Assembly (NCBI GenBank): GCA_009782865.1
Contig: WRIF01000004.1
Span: 1-17,675 of the forward strand
Direction of reading: 5' to 3'
DNA length: 17,675 bases
Source of the DNA: Promicromonosporaceae bacterium
GTDB taxonomy: Bacteria; Actinomycetota; Actinomycetes; Actinomycetales; Cellulomonadaceae
This document shows positions 7,539 through 16,203 of the stretch, piece after piece. The translations under genes and the position numbers were made by a program. Numbering within the stretch: the stretch's first letter is position 1; the number at the start of each line of letters is the position of its first letter. A model generated the notes under the pieces. It was given only the letters and a program-made list of their open reading frames with translations. It was not told the origin of the DNA and made no database searches.

Positions 7539-8263
7539 CCGCCCCGGTCTTCCTCGCCCCCGCCGCCCCGCGCGAGGCCGGAGGGCAGTACGTGCTCGAC
7601 GGCGCCGAGGGGCGCCACGCGGCGGTGGCTCAGCGCCTCCAGGTGGGGGAGCGCCTAGACATCGTCGACGGCCAGGGAACCCGCCTCAGGGCCGTGGTCA
7701 CCGAACTGCGGGGCGCCGAGCTGGTGTTCACGGTCGAGTCGGTGGTCCGGGAGCCCGCCTCGCCGCTGCGGCTGACCCTGGTACAGGCCCTCGCCAAGGC
7801 GGATCGCGACGAGCAGGCGGTGGAGGCCGCCGTCGAATGCGGGGTCGACGCCGTGATTCCCTGGCAGGCCGACCGCTCGATCGTCCAGTGGCGCGGCGAG
7901 CGCGCCCACAGGGCCCGCGCCCGCTGGGAGTCCCGCGTGCTGGCCGCCACCAAGCAGGCCCGCCGCTCCTGGCTACCGCCCGTCGGCGGGCTGGTGACCA
8001 GCCGGCAACTGGCCGCGCGGGGCCCCAGCATCGTCGTGCTCGATGCCGCGGCCACCATGGCGCTTGCGGACGTGGCCCTGCCTCCCTCCGGGGAGTTGCT
8101 CGTGGCCGTGGGGCCCGAGGGTGGCGTCTCGGAGGCGGAGCTGGCCGCCCTGCAGGCCGCCGGCGCCCAGGCCGCCCGGCTGGGGCCGCATGTGATGCGC
8201 ACCTCGACGGCAGGACCGGTGGCGATCGCGCTCCTTTCACAGCGACTTGGCCGTTGGAACTGA
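7535..8263 (+). CDS. rsmE: 16S rRNA (uracil(1498)-N(3))-methyltransferase
   Basis: RsmE methylates N3 of U1498 in helix 44 of 16S rRNA using S-adenosylmethionine. The 242 residues have a PUA-like N-terminal domain (about 1-72) and a SPOUT-fold catalytic domain. Signatures are KADRDEQAVEAAVECGVD (88-105), the knot sequence VGPEGGVSEAEL (192-203) and LGPHVMRTSTA (216-226), the local form of the family's LG.RVLRTETA. The GTG start at 7535 overlaps the dnaJ stop in a GTGA, so translation is coupled. A putative promoter for the following HIT gene begins just after its stop. Its position between dnaJ and the HIT/phoH genes is the normal one in actinobacteria. Confident call. Confidence 0.95.
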   Translation: MTAPVFLAPAAPREAGGQYVLDGAEGRHAAVAQRLQVGERLDIVDGQGTRLRAVVTELRGAELVFTVESVVREPASPLRLTLVQALAKADRDEQAVEAAVECGVDAVIPWQADRSIVQWRGERAHRARARWESRVLAATKQARRSWLPPVGGLVTSRQLAARGPSIVVLDAAATMALADVALPPSGELLVAVGPEGGVSEAELAALQAAGAQAARLGPHVMRTSTAGPVAIALLSQRLGRWN

Positions 8264-8264
8264 C

Positions 8265-8276
8265 TAGCCTGATCCC
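8265..8276 (+). promoter_or_regulatory. Probable leaderless promoter (-10) of the HIT gene
   Basis: TAGCCT at 8265-8270 matches TANNNT and ends exactly six bases before the ATG at 8277. No Shine-Dalgarno is present in the 13-base gap after rsmE. No good -35 hexamer is visible. Confidence 0.45.
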
Positions 8277-8621
8277 ATGAGTGAAACCGACTGTATCTTT
8301 TGCCGGATTGTGGCCGGAGAGATTCCGGCCGTCAAGGTGTCCGAGACCGAGCGGGTGCTTGCGTTCAACGATCTCAATCCGCAGGCGCCGGTGCACGTCT
8401 TGGTGATCCCCAAGCACCATCACGGGGACGTCTCGACCCTCGCGGCCGCGGACCCGGGCCTGCTTGCCGAGATGATCGAGGTGGCGGACGTGGTCTCCAT
8501 GGAGCGGGCCGATGGGCAGTACCGGCTGATCTTCAACAACGGTCCGCGGGCCGGGCAGTCGGTCTTCCATGTGCACGCCCACGTGCTGGCCGGGGCCGAG
8601 CTCGGCTGGACCCCGGCATAA
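8277..8621 (+). CDS. HIT-domain protein (HINT-type nucleoside phosphoramidase)
   Basis: A 114-residue member of the histidine-triad family, HINT branch, which hydrolyses adenosine phosphoramidates and related nucleoside conjugates. The triad is HVHAHVL, with histidines at 98, 100 and 102; the family opening CIFCRIVAGEIP is at 6-17, where C6 and C9 may bind zinc in some members. Length is typical. The physiological substrate is not known. ATG at 8277 has no ribosome binding site and sits six bases after a -10-like box. It lies 13 bases after rsmE and ends 11 bases before phoH. A reading frame running through this gene into phoH in another register is a shadow. Confidence 0.93.
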   Translation: MSETDCIFCRIVAGEIPAVKVSETERVLAFNDLNPQAPVHVLVIPKHHHGDVSTLAAADPGLLAEMIEVADVVSMERADGQYRLIFNNGPRAGQSVFHVHAHVLAGAELGWTPA

Positions 8622-8632
8622 GGGGCCTGGTG

Positions 8633-9617
<985 letters not shown>

Positions 9618-9628
<11 letters not shown>

Positions 9629-10091
9629 GATCGAGAACCGTTCGGGCCGAGAGGTCGACGACCAGCCGCGGTTCGCCCGCCTGACGGCCTACGTGCTGGA
9701 CGCCATGCATGTCGACCCTGACACGGAGGTCTCGCTCACCTTTGTCGATGCCAAGGAGATGGAAGACCTGCATGTGCGGTGGTTGGGCCTGGAGGGTCCT
9801 ACCGATGTGATGAGCTTCCCCATGGATGAACTCGTCCCCGGCACCCCCGAGGCGCCGTCTGGCCCAGGGTTGCTGGGGGACGTCGTGCTCTGCCCGGAGG
9901 TGGCTGCCGGGCAGGCCGCGGCGGCCGGGCACGATGTCATGGAGGAGATGCTCCTGCTGACCGTCCACTCCCTGCTGCACCTCCTCGGCTACGACCACGC
10001 CGAGCCGGCCGAGGAGGCCGAGATGTTCGGCCTGCAACGCCGCCTGCTGCTGGGATTCCTGGGATCCGCGCCCGCCCCAGGGCCGTCATGA
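9618..10091 (+). CDS. ybeY: Endoribonuclease YbeY (rRNA maturation)
   Basis: YbeY is a zinc-dependent single-strand endoribonuclease needed for 16S rRNA 3'-end maturation and ribosome quality control. The 157 residues carry the metal motif HSLLHLLGYDH, with H117, H121 and H127 as ligands, and the family core TDVMSFPMD (62-70) and GDVVLCPE (87-94). The start is GTG at 9618, with an excellent ribosome binding site GGGAGG at 9606-9611 inside the end of phoH; a longer upstream frame is overlap with phoH and is rejected. It overlaps the next gene as ATGA. Its neighbours phoH before and era shortly after form a ribosome-biogenesis cluster. Confidence 0.95.
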
Positions 10092-11353
10092 TCACGGTGC
10101 TGGCCGCGATTGCAGTGCTTGGCCTGCTGCTGGTGGCGCTGCTGACCGCCGGCGGGGCCGCCGTGCTGCGCGTCACGCGCGCCTCCCTGGCGCAGGTGCG
10201 CGAGGCCAGTCGCCTGGGCAGCGGGCTGGCCGCCGAGAATCGGTTTGACCGCGCCACCACCGCCCTGGCCTTGGCCGCCGATCCGGCCCGCACCGTGGCG
10301 GCCGTGGCCATCGTGCGCGTGACCGCCCAGGTGGTGGCCATCGGCGCGTTCACCCTGCTGCTCGCCAGGCTGTTGGCGCCGGATTGGGGCGTGCTGCTGG
10401 CCCTGGTGGCTGCGGGGTTGCTGGCCGGCCTGCTGCTGGGCCGCTGGAGCCCGCGCCAGATGGGATTTAGGCGCCCGCGGCAGGTGCTGTTGGCCCTGTC
10501 TGGCCTGCTGACCGGCATCGTGCGGCTCTTTGGGTGGGCGGCCAGGCCCGCCGAGGCGCCCGCCGAGGACGATCCGCAGGACCTTGCCGACCGCACCCTG
10601 GAGTCGGGCGTGTTCGCCGACGAGGAGGACAAGGAGCTGATCCGGTCGGCCTTTGAACTGGGGGGCACCTTGGCCCGCGAGGTGATGGTTCCGCGCACCG
10701 ACATGGTCACCGTGCCGGCCGACCTGCCGTTGCGCGGCGCCTTCTCGCTGTTCATGAAGTCGGGTCACTCTCGACTGCCCGTCACCGATGACGACATCGA
10801 CGACATTCGCGGCGTGGCCTACCTCAAGGACGTGGTGCGCCACCTGGAGTCCGACCCAGACGGCGCCCCCGGACGTCCGATCACCGACCTTGCGCGGGCC
10901 GCGCTGTTCATCCCGGAGTCCAAGCCCATCGACGACCTGCTGCGCGAGATGCAGTCCCAGGCCAGGCACCTTGCCATCGTGATCGACGAGTATGGGGGAG
11001 TGGCCGGGCTGGTGACCCTGGAGGATGTCCTGGAGGAGCTGGTCGGTCAGATGCGCGATGAACACGACCGCGGTGCCGAGGACGAACCAGAGGAGGTCGG
11101 CCCTGGGGTCTACCGCGTGCCGGCCCGCTTCCCGGTCGACGAGGTTGGCGACCTGTTCGGCCTGCGCTTCGACGATGACGAGGTCGACACCGTGGCGGGC
11201 CTGCTCGCCAAGGCCCTCGGCAAGGTCCCGCTCGTGGGGGACAGCGCCGAGGTGGGAGGATTGCGCCTGACCGCCGAGACCGTGATCGGCCGCCGCAAGC
11301 AGGTGGCCACCCTGCTCGTTACTACCAATGAACCGAAAGACACCGATGACTGA
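10088..11353 (+). CDS. CNNM/CorC-type membrane protein with CBS pair (HlyC-like)
   Basis: A 421-residue membrane protein of the family once called haemolysin C. It has a DUF21/CNNM transmembrane domain (helices about 1-27, 67-97, 99-118 and 131-150), then two CBS domains at about 195-312 with VMVPRTDMVTVP (199-210) and the conserved IVIDEYGGVAGLVTLEDVLEELVG (287-310), and a C-terminal CorC_HlyC domain at about 335-417. Characterised relatives (CorC, MpfA, CNNM) act in Mg2+ efflux or homeostasis with nucleotide binding to the CBS pair; that role is inferred here. The DUF21 part is rather short and diverged, with several Ala/Leu-rich stretches. Start ATG at 10088 overlaps ybeY as ATGA; the 3' end overlaps era. 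This position between ybeY and era is usual. Confidence 0.92.
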   Translation: MITVLAAIAVLGLLLVALLTAGGAAVLRVTRASLAQVREASRLGSGLAAENRFDRATTALALAADPARTVAAVAIVRVTAQVVAIGAFTLLLARLLAPDWGVLLALVAAGLLAGLLLGRWSPRQMGFRRPRQVLLALSGLLTGIVRLFGWAARPAEAPAEDDPQDLADRTLESGVFADEEDKELIRSAFELGGTLAREVMVPRTDMVTVPADLPLRGAFSLFMKSGHSRLPVTDDDIDDIRGVAYLKDVVRHLESDPDGAPGRPITDLARAALFIPESKPIDDLLREMQSQARHLAIVIDEYGGVAGLVTLEDVLEELVGQMRDEHDRGAEDEPEEVGPGVYRVPARFPVDEVGDLFGLRFDDDEVDTVAGLLAKALGKVPLVGDSAEVGGLRLTAETVIGRRKQVATLLVTTNEPKDTDD

Positions 11354-12290
11354 TCCGCTGCTGACCGAACGGCACCGCTCTGGTTTCGCCTGCTTTGTGG
11401 GCCGCCCCAATGTGGGCAAGTCCACCCTGACCAATGCCTTGGTGGGGGAGAAGGTCGCCATCATGTCGGCTCGCCCCCAGACCACCCGGCACACCATCCG
11501 CGGGATCGTCACCCGCCCGCAGGCGCAGTTGGTCTTGGTGGACACCCCGGGCCTGCACCGGCCGCGCACCCTGCTGGGCCAGCGGCTCAACGACCTGGTG
11601 CGCGACACGCTGGGCGAGGTGGATGTGATCGCGTTCTGCCTGCCGGCGGACCAGAAGATCGGGCCGGGGGATCGCTTCATCGCCGCCCAGTTGGCGCCCC
11701 TGATGCGGGGCAGGCGGGCCAAGCAGGTGGTGGCCGTCGTCACCAAGTCCGACACGGTGGGGCGGGCCGCGCTGACCGAGCAGTTGATCGCCGTCGATCA
11801 GCTGGGCCGCGACACCGCCGAAAACGAGGAGGGGTGGGCGGCCATCGTGCCGGTCTCCGCCAAGGGCGGCTACCAGGTCGATGAGCTGTTTGCCGTGCTG
11901 GCCGGGATGCTGCCGGAGGGCCCGGAGCTGTATCCGGGAGGCGAACTCACCGACGAGCCGCAGGACGTGCTGATTGCGGAGCTGGTGCGCGAGGCTGCCC
12001 TGGAGGGGGTGCGCGAGGAACTGCCGCACTCCCTGGCCGTAGTGGTCGAAGGGATCGCCCCGCGGGAGGACTCCGAGGTTCTCGACGTTCGCGTCAACCT
12101 GTACGTGGAGCGCGACTCGCAGAAGGCGATAGTGATCGGCAAGGGCGGCTCCCGGCTGCGCGACGTGGGCACCAAGGCCCGCGGGCAGATCGAGACCCTG
12201 CTGGGGCGGCGCGTGTACCTGGACCTGCATGTCAAGGTGGCCCGCGACTGGCAGCGCGACCCCAAGCAGCTGCGCAGGCTGGGCTTCTAG
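11346..12290 (+). CDS. era: GTPase Era
   Basis: Era is a GTPase that binds the 3' end of 16S rRNA and checks assembly of the small ribosomal subunit. From ATG at 11346 it has 314 residues: GTPase domain with G1 GRPNVGKS (19-26), switch segment QTTRHT (45-50), G3 DTPG (66-69), G4 TKSD (133-136, replacing NKxD) and G5 SAK (171-173). A C-terminal KH domain follows with GKGG at 255-258 and the family ending VKVARDWQRDPKQLRRLGF. An in-frame ATG at 11328 would add six residues; I prefer 11346, which gives the shorter eight-base overlap with the preceding gene and has GAAAGA upstream, but this is uncertain. It is the last gene of the hrcA-to-era run. In many actinobacteria recO follows; here a 224-base gap and ftsK follow instead. 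Confidence 0.96.
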   Translation: MTDPLLTERHRSGFACFVGRPNVGKSTLTNALVGEKVAIMSARPQTTRHTIRGIVTRPQAQLVLVDTPGLHRPRTLLGQRLNDLVRDTLGEVDVIAFCLPADQKIGPGDRFIAAQLAPLMRGRRAKQVVAVVTKSDTVGRAALTEQLIAVDQLGRDTAENEEGWAAIVPVSAKGGYQVDELFAVLAGMLPEGPELYPGGELTDEPQDVLIAELVREAALEGVREELPHSLAVVVEGIAPREDSEVLDVRVNLYVERDSQKAIVIGKGGSRLRDVGTKARGQIETLLGRRVYLDLHVKVARDWQRDPKQLRRLGF

Positions 12291-12474
12291 CCTCGACCTT
12301 CGCTGCCGTGGCGCGGCGGGGCTTGTTGCCGGTGCAGCTCCCCACTCTGGCCACCACTACTCACCAACTCCGCAGGCGCCACCAGAGGCCGGTCGCTCGC
12401 CCGCCGAGTCCATCGCGCGGCACCACAACGCTCGACGGACTCTCCTCCAAGTCACGCGGGCTACGGAGTGGGCT

Positions 12475-12496
12475 GCCCGCCGGGAACGGCGTGGGC
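12475..12496 (+). promoter_or_regulatory. Hairpin just upstream of the ftsK -10 box
   Basis: GCCCGCCG (12475-12482) can pair with CGGC (12487-12490) plus GGGC (12493-12496) across a GGAA tetraloop, with a two-base GT bulge. It ends four bases before the proposed -10, where the -35 region would be. It could be a weak terminator for era, a DNA palindrome for a regulator, or chance in GC-rich DNA. Confidence 0.3.
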
Positions 12497-12499
12497 CGA

Positions 12500-12514
12500 T
12501 AGCGTTGGGGGATT
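12500..12514 (+). promoter_or_regulatory. Possible ftsK promoter (-10)
   Basis: TAGCGT at 12500-12505 fits TANNNT and lies nine bases before the ftsK ATG, giving a leader of zero to three bases. A GGGGGA run at 12507-12511 could instead act as a weak, closely spaced ribosome binding site on a longer transcript. Confidence 0.35.
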
Positions 12515-15334
12515 ATGGCTGTGAAGACTGCACCACCTAGGCCGGCGAAGGCCCGCGGCTCCGCGCGCGGCCGCAAGGACGACGGCGCCGAGGCCACCAC
12601 CAAGCGCGGCCGCCGCGTCCCTCCCCCGGAGGAACCAAGGCGGGGCCGCCGCGCGTCCAAGCCGGTGGCGACGGAGGGCGATGTGGAGTCGCCCGCCAAG
12701 CGAGCCCTCCCGGTGCGCGCCGCCTCCGTGATCGCCGAAGGGGCCCGCGACCTCGAACCCGAGCACCGCCGAGACGGGCTCGCGTTCCTGGCGATCGCCG
12801 CCGCCATCGTCACCGCGGCCGGGGTCTGGTTTCCCCTCGACAACTGGTTCGGTGGCGCCGTCCGACTCCTGATCGGAGGCGGCCTCGGCCTGGTGGGCTG
12901 GGCCCTGCCCGTCGTCCTGGCCTGGCTCGGCCTGCGGGTGGCCCGCCGACCCGGCGACCGGCAGGCCAACGCCCGCCTCGCCATCGGCTACACCATCTTG
13001 CTCGCAGCCCTGTGCGCGCTCTTCTCGGTGGTCCGCGGAGTGCCGACCACCGGCCTGACCGAACTGCAGCAGGCCGGAGGGGCCCTGGGGCTCGCCCTGT
13101 CCTGGCCCGTGGTGGCGGCGGTCACCAAGTGGGCGGCCTTCCCCCTCTTCGTGCTGCTGGCGTTCTTCGCCCTGCTGGTCCTCACCCACACCCCGGTGCG
13201 TCGCCTGCCAGAACGGCTGCGCGCCCTGCGCGGGCGAGTCGCCCCTGAGGTGGGGGAGTCCATCGACCCCGAGACCGGCGAGATCATCGACACTGAGGCC
13301 GGCCCGCTCCAGCTGGCCCCCGGGGTCAGCGCCCATGTCGCCGGTGCCGGCCAGTCCTCTGCGCCCCCTGCGGCCCTGGCCGGCGAGCCTAGGGGCCGGT
13401 CTCGCTGGTCCGAGCGGCGGGCCCGCAGGCGCGCCCAGAAGGCGGCCGCCAAGGCCGGAGACGTGGGGCTGGAGCGCTACGCCGGAGACGTGCCCTTCGA
13501 GGATGCCAACATCACCCCCGACGCACCTCGCCCCGACGAGCCTCACGCCTCGGTGCGTCTCGGCCACCCGGGCCCCGGCACCCAGCCCGCGCCCGCCCCG
13601 GCGGCATTTGACCAACAATCCTTCGACGATGCCCCGCCCGTGGCCCTGGAGGCCACCTCGCAGGTCGAGCCGGCCGAAACCGTCCAGTTCGCCCCGCCGC
13701 CCCCTCCGTCCCCGCCCGCCGCCCCTGCCGCCTCCGCCGCGTGGGCCACCGGCGTTCCGGTCCAAGAGTCGCTTGATGTGGACCTCGCCTACCTCCTGCC
13801 AACCGAACGGCTCCTCAAGCGCGGCTCCCCCCATAAGGAGAGCTCGATCGCCAACGAGCGCACGGTGGACGCCCTGGAGAACGTGTTCGCCCAGTTCGGC
13901 GTCGACGCGCGGGTGACCGGCTTTACCCGCGGTCCGACCGTCACCCGCTACGAGATCGAGGTGGGCCTCGGCACCAAGGTGGAGAAGATCACCTCGCTCT
14001 CGACCAACATTGCGTACGCGGTGGCCAGCCCGGATGTGCGCATCCTGGCGCCCATCCCGGGCAAGTCGGCCATCGGGGTGGAGATCCCGAACGCCGACCG
14101 CGAGATGGTCACCCTCGGCGACGTGCTGCGCTCCGAGGAGGCGCGCTCCACCAGTCACCCGATGGTCACCGCCATCGGTAAGGACGTCGAGGGTGGCTAC
14201 AAGGTGGCCAACCTCACCACCATGCCGCACATCCTGGTCGCCGGGGCCACCGGGGCCGGCAAGTCATCGTTCATTAACTCGATGATCACCTCGATCTTGA
14301 TGCGTGCCACGCCCTCTGAGGTGCGGATGGTGTTGGTTGACCCCAAGCGGGTGGAGCTCAACATCTATGAGGGCATCCCGCACCTGATCACCCCGATCAT
14401 CACCAACCCGAAGAAGGCCGCCGAGGCGCTGGATTGGGTGGTGCGCGAGATGGACGCCCGCTACGACGACCTTTCCCACTTTGGGTTCCGTCACGTCGAT
14501 GATTTCAACCTGGCGGTGCGGCAGGGGAAGGTTTCTCCGCTGCCCGGTTCGGAGCGCAAGATTGCCGAGTATCCGTACCTGTTGGTGGTGGTCGACGAGT
14601 TGGCCGACCTGATGCTGGTGGCGCCCCGCGACGTGGAGGCATCGATCCAACGCATCACCCAGCTCGGCCGCGCCTCCGGCATCCACCTGGTGGTGGCCAC
14701 CCAGCGCCCCTCGGTAGACGTGGTGACCGGCCTGATCAAGGCCAACATCCCCTCGCGCCTCGCGTTTGCGACGGCCTCGGCCACCGACTCGCGCGTGGTT
14801 CTCGACGCCATCGGCGCCGAGAAGCTGGTGGGTAAGGGGGACGGGCTCTACTCCCCGTCTGGCCTCAAGCCCGAGCGGGTGCAGGGCTCCTGGGTCTCCG
14901 AGTCCGAGATTCGCCAGGTCACCGAGCATGTGCGGGCCCAACAAAAGCCCATCTACCGCGAGGATGTGCTCACCGCCGGGGCGGACAAGAAGCAGATCGA
15001 TGACGATATCGGAGATGACCTCGACCTGGTCCTGGAGGCGGCCCAGTTGGTGGTGGAGACCCAGCTCGGGTCCACCTCGATGCTGCAGCGTAAGCTGCGG
15101 GTCGGCTTTGCCAAGGCCGGACGCCTGATGGACATCATGGAGAGCCGGGCGATAGTTGGCCCCTCCCAAGGCGGCAAGGCCCGCGAGGTGCTGGTGCGCC
15201 CCGAGGACCTGCCCGGAGCGTTGGCCCTGCTGCGCGGGGAAGACCCCCCCCCCGCCGTAGAAGACCCCTACGCCGACGGCCTCGACGGCCACCTGCCCCC
15301 GGAGGCCACCGACTACGGGGACGACGAGGCGTAG
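12515..15334 (+). CDS. ftsK: DNA translocase FtsK
   Basis: FtsK sits at the division septum and pumps chromosomal DNA to clear it and to help resolve dimers. The 939 residues show a basic Pro/Arg-rich N-terminus (1-85), four membrane segments (about 88-106, 115-142, 155-173 and 186-225), and a long Ala/Pro-rich linker (226-415) with a [11 protein letters not shown] stretch near 395. The motor follows: alpha/beta domains with Walker [10 protein letters not shown] at 577-585 and Walker [10 protein letters not shown] at 690-698. The DNA-reading gamma winged helix at about 835-895 has [21 protein letters not shown]. An acidic tail ends the protein. There is 224 bases of non-coding DNA before the ATG. 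A run of ten Cs at 15244-15253 lies in the tail codons. pgsA follows after a hairpin, as in other actinobacteria. Confidence 0.96.
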   Translation: MAVKTAPPRPAKARGSARGRKDDGAEATTKRGRRVPPPEEPRRGRRASKPVATEGDVESPAKRALPVRAASVIAEGARDLEPEHRRDGLAFLAIAAAIVTAAGVWFPLDNWFGGAVRLLIGGGLGLVGWALPVVLAWLGLRVARRPGDRQANARLAIGYTILLAALCALFSVVRGVPTTGLTELQQAGGALGLALSWPVVAAVTKWAAFPLFVLLAFFALLVLTHTPVRRLPERLRALRGRVAPEVGESIDPETGEIIDTEAGPLQLAPGVSAHVAGAGQSSAPPAALAGEPRGRSRWSERRARRRAQKAAAKAGDVGLERYAGDVPFEDANITPDAPRPDEPHASVRLGHPGPGTQPAPAPAAFDQQSFDDAPPVALEATSQVEPAETVQFAPPPPPSPPAAPAASAAWATGVPVQESLDVDLAYLLPTERLLKRGSPHKESSIANERTVDALENVFAQFGVDARVTGFTRGPTVTRYEIEVGLGTKVEKITSLSTNIAYAVASPDVRILAPIPGKSAIGVEIPNADREMVTLGDVLRSEEARSTSHPMVTAIGKDVEGGYKVANLTTMPHILVAGATGAGKSSFINSMITSILMRATPSEVRMVLVDPKRVELNIYEGIPHLITPIITNPKKAAEALDWVVREMDARYDDLSHFGFRHVDDFNLAVRQGKVSPLPGSERKIAEYPYLLVVVDELADLMLVAPRDVEASIQRITQLGRASGIHLVVATQRPSVDVVTGLIKANIPSRLAFATASATDSRVVLDAIGAEKLVGKGDGLYSPSGLKPERVQGSWVSESEIRQVTEHVRAQQKPIYREDVLTAGADKKQIDDDIGDDLDLVLEAAQLVVETQLGSTSMLQRKLRVGFAKAGRLMDIMESRAIVGPSQGGKAREVLVRPEDLPGALALLRGEDPPPAVEDPYADGLDGHLPPEATDYGDDEA
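15244..15253 (+). repeat. C10 homopolymer in the ftsK tail
   Basis: Ten consecutive Cs encode part of EDPPPA after the gamma domain. Loss of one C would bring a TAG into frame two codons beyond the run, removing about the last 25 residues; gain of one C would read past the normal stop. It is downstream of every known functional domain. Confidence 0.9.
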
Positions 15335-15362
15335 GGCGGCACCGGGCGGGGCGGCGAGGGCC

Positions 15363-15379
15363 GGCGCCCTGCGGGCGCC
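15363..15379 (+). terminator. Hairpin after ftsK
   Basis: GGCGCCC (15363-15369) and GGGCGCC (15373-15379) form a perfect 7-bp all-GC stem with a TGC loop, 28 bases past the ftsK stop. There is no T-run after it, as is common for actinobacterial intrinsic terminators, so it could terminate or merely stabilise the ftsK mRNA end. Confidence 0.6.
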
Positions 15380-15416
15380 AAACGGCTGACGCTGGGGCGC
15401 GCGATAGTGGCTAGAG

Positions 15417-15427
15417 CGCTGCGAGCG
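15417..15427. promoter_or_regulatory. Weak candidate ClgR-type box in the pgsA promoter
   Basis: CGCTGCGAGCG has the CGC-N5-GCG core described for ClgR operators in Streptomyces and Corynebacterium, and sits directly upstream of the pgsA -10 box, two genes' distance from clgR itself. The core alone is expected about thirty times by chance in DNA this GC-rich, so position is the only support. Confidence 0.2.
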
Positions 15428-15429
15428 TT

Positions 15430-15441
15430 TAGGCTTGCCCC
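15430..15441 (+). promoter_or_regulatory. Probable leaderless promoter (-10) of pgsA
   Basis: TAGGCT at 15430-15435 fits TANNNT and ends exactly six bases before the GTG start. No ribosome binding site is present. No clear -35 is seen, although the 18 bases upstream contain the CGC-N5-GCG motif. Confidence 0.5.
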
Positions 15442-16053
15442 GTGACTGCCCCTACCAGGACGTGGAACATCGCGAACATCGTCACGATGTCGCGGATCGC
15501 GGCCGTACCATTCTTCGCCTGGGCCCTGCTCGCCCAGGGCGGTCACACCGTCACCTGGCGGGTGGTGGCGACCGTGATCTTCCTCGTCTCCGCCTTCACC
15601 GACCAGGTCGATGGGCACCTGGCCCGCAGTCGAGACCTGATCACCAACCTAGGCAAGATCCTCGATCCCATCGCTGACAAGGCCCTGACCGGCACCGCCC
15701 TGGTGTTGTTGTGGTGGCCGCTGGGGGAGTTCGGCCCCCACGGCTGGTGGATTCCGGCGGTGGTCCTGTTCCGCGAGCTGGGCATCACGGCCATGAGGGT
15801 GTTCCTGCTGCGCTACGTGGTGCTGCCCGCCTCGCGCGGAGGCAAGTTCAAGACCGCCGTCCAGGTCTGCGCCATCACCGTCTTCCTGCTGCCGCTCGAG
15901 CACCTGCCCGACTGGGTGCGCACCCTCGCCTGGACGCTGATGGGCCTGGCGATCGCGGTTACCCTGATAACGGGGATCGATTACACCCTCACCGGCTGGC
16001 GCATCTGGCGCAAGGAGCGGCGCGGGGCGGCACTGGAGTTGCAGGCCCTGTAA
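15442..16053 (+). CDS. pgsA: CDP-diacylglycerol--glycerol-3-phosphate 3-phosphatidyltransferase
   Basis: A 203-residue membrane enzyme of the CDP-alcohol phosphatidyltransferase family; the PgsA type makes phosphatidylglycerol phosphate for anionic phospholipids. The family signature is intact: D54, D57-G58, A61-R62, G71, D75 and D79 (pattern DxxDGxxAR-x8-GxxxDxxxD). About six hydrophobic helices follow the usual layout, and the C-terminus is basic (WRIWRKERRG). The start is GTG at 15442, six bases after a -10 box. The C-terminus reads ALELQAL, and the stop codon lies within a 15-bp tandem repeat. Actinobacteria often have several family members (PgsA, cardiolipin synthase, PIP synthase); assignment to PgsA rests on the ftsK-pgsA-clgR order. 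The cinA gene that often lies between pgsA and clgR is absent. Confidence 0.92.
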   Translation: MTAPTRTWNIANIVTMSRIAAVPFFAWALLAQGGHTVTWRVVATVIFLVSAFTDQVDGHLARSRDLITNLGKILDPIADKALTGTALVLLWWPLGEFGPHGWWIPAVVLFRELGITAMRVFLLRYVVLPASRGGKFKTAVQVCAITVFLLPLEHLPDWVRTLAWTLMGLAIAVTLITGIDYTLTGWRIWRKERRGAALELQAL

Positions 16054-16089
16054 TTGTCGGTTCTGTAGCTGTCGGCCCTGTAGTTGTCA
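16030..16089 (+). repeat. 15-bp tandem repeat across the pgsA stop codon
   Basis: Three clear codon-aligned units (16045-16059, 16060-16074, 16075-16089) share the pattern GYYCTGTARYTGTCR, and a diverged fourth (16030-16044) precedes them. Read in the pgsA frame they give ALELQ, AL-stop-LS, VL-stop-LS, AL-stop-LS. The stops are TAA at 16051 and TAG at 16066 and 16081, at the same place in each unit. Confidence 0.8.
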
Positions 16090-16116
16090 GCCCCGCGGCC
16101 TGCTCAGGGCCGTAAT

Positions 16117-16146
16117 TTGGAAACTCGTCCGAGTGGCCGGTAAAAT
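16117..16146 (+). promoter_or_regulatory. clgR promoter
   Basis: TTGGAA (16117-16122) and TAAAAT (16141-16146) are separated by 18 bases, the best housekeeping-type promoter in the window. The transcript would have a leader of about 50 bases, unlike the leaderless neighbours. Confidence 0.6.
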
Positions 16147-16190
16147 GCTTGTTCGAGATTTTCCCAACGCAGCGCCTGACCCGTTCTGCA

Positions 16191-16198
16191 AGGAGGTG
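16191..16198 (+). promoter_or_regulatory. Consensus ribosome binding site of clgR
   Basis: AGGAGGTG lies five bases before the clgR ATG, an essentially perfect match to the 16S rRNA anti-Shine-Dalgarno and the strongest site in the window. It implies efficient translation of this regulator. Confidence 0.85.
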
Positions 16199-16203
16199 CC
16201 CCG

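Larger units (their letters stand above)
12291..12514. other. Non-coding gap between era and ftsK
   Basis: The longest gene-free stretch in the window (224 bases). No tRNA or convincing small gene is seen; a 64-codon frame inside it has no recognisable content. It contains a loose inverted repeat, CTCTGG (12345-12350) with CCAGAG (12382-12387), a stronger hairpin at 12475-12496, and a -10-like box near the ftsK start. No U-run terminator for era is visible. Confidence 0.6.

Noticed and set aside
8300..8632. N-terminal extension of phoH through the HIT gene
   Set aside because: The extra residues are an out-of-frame reading of the HIT gene; GTG at 8633 has a well-placed ribosome binding site and gives the normal PhoH length.
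9989..11755. A 588-codon open frame on the minus strand across ybeY, the CBS protein and era
   Set aside because: It is antisense to three well-supported genes; its sequence is low-complexity Gly/Gln/His/Arg typical of reverse-strand frames in GC-rich DNA, with no recognisable domain.
12308..12502. A 64-codon frame in the era-ftsK gap
   Set aside because: No ribosome binding site, no recognisable motif, and codon use unlike the neighbours; frames of this length are common by chance here.
12461..14230. A 589-codon minus-strand frame opposite ftsK
   Set aside because: Same shadow pattern (GGRG/RRG runs, no domains), and it is entirely opposite the ftsK coding region.
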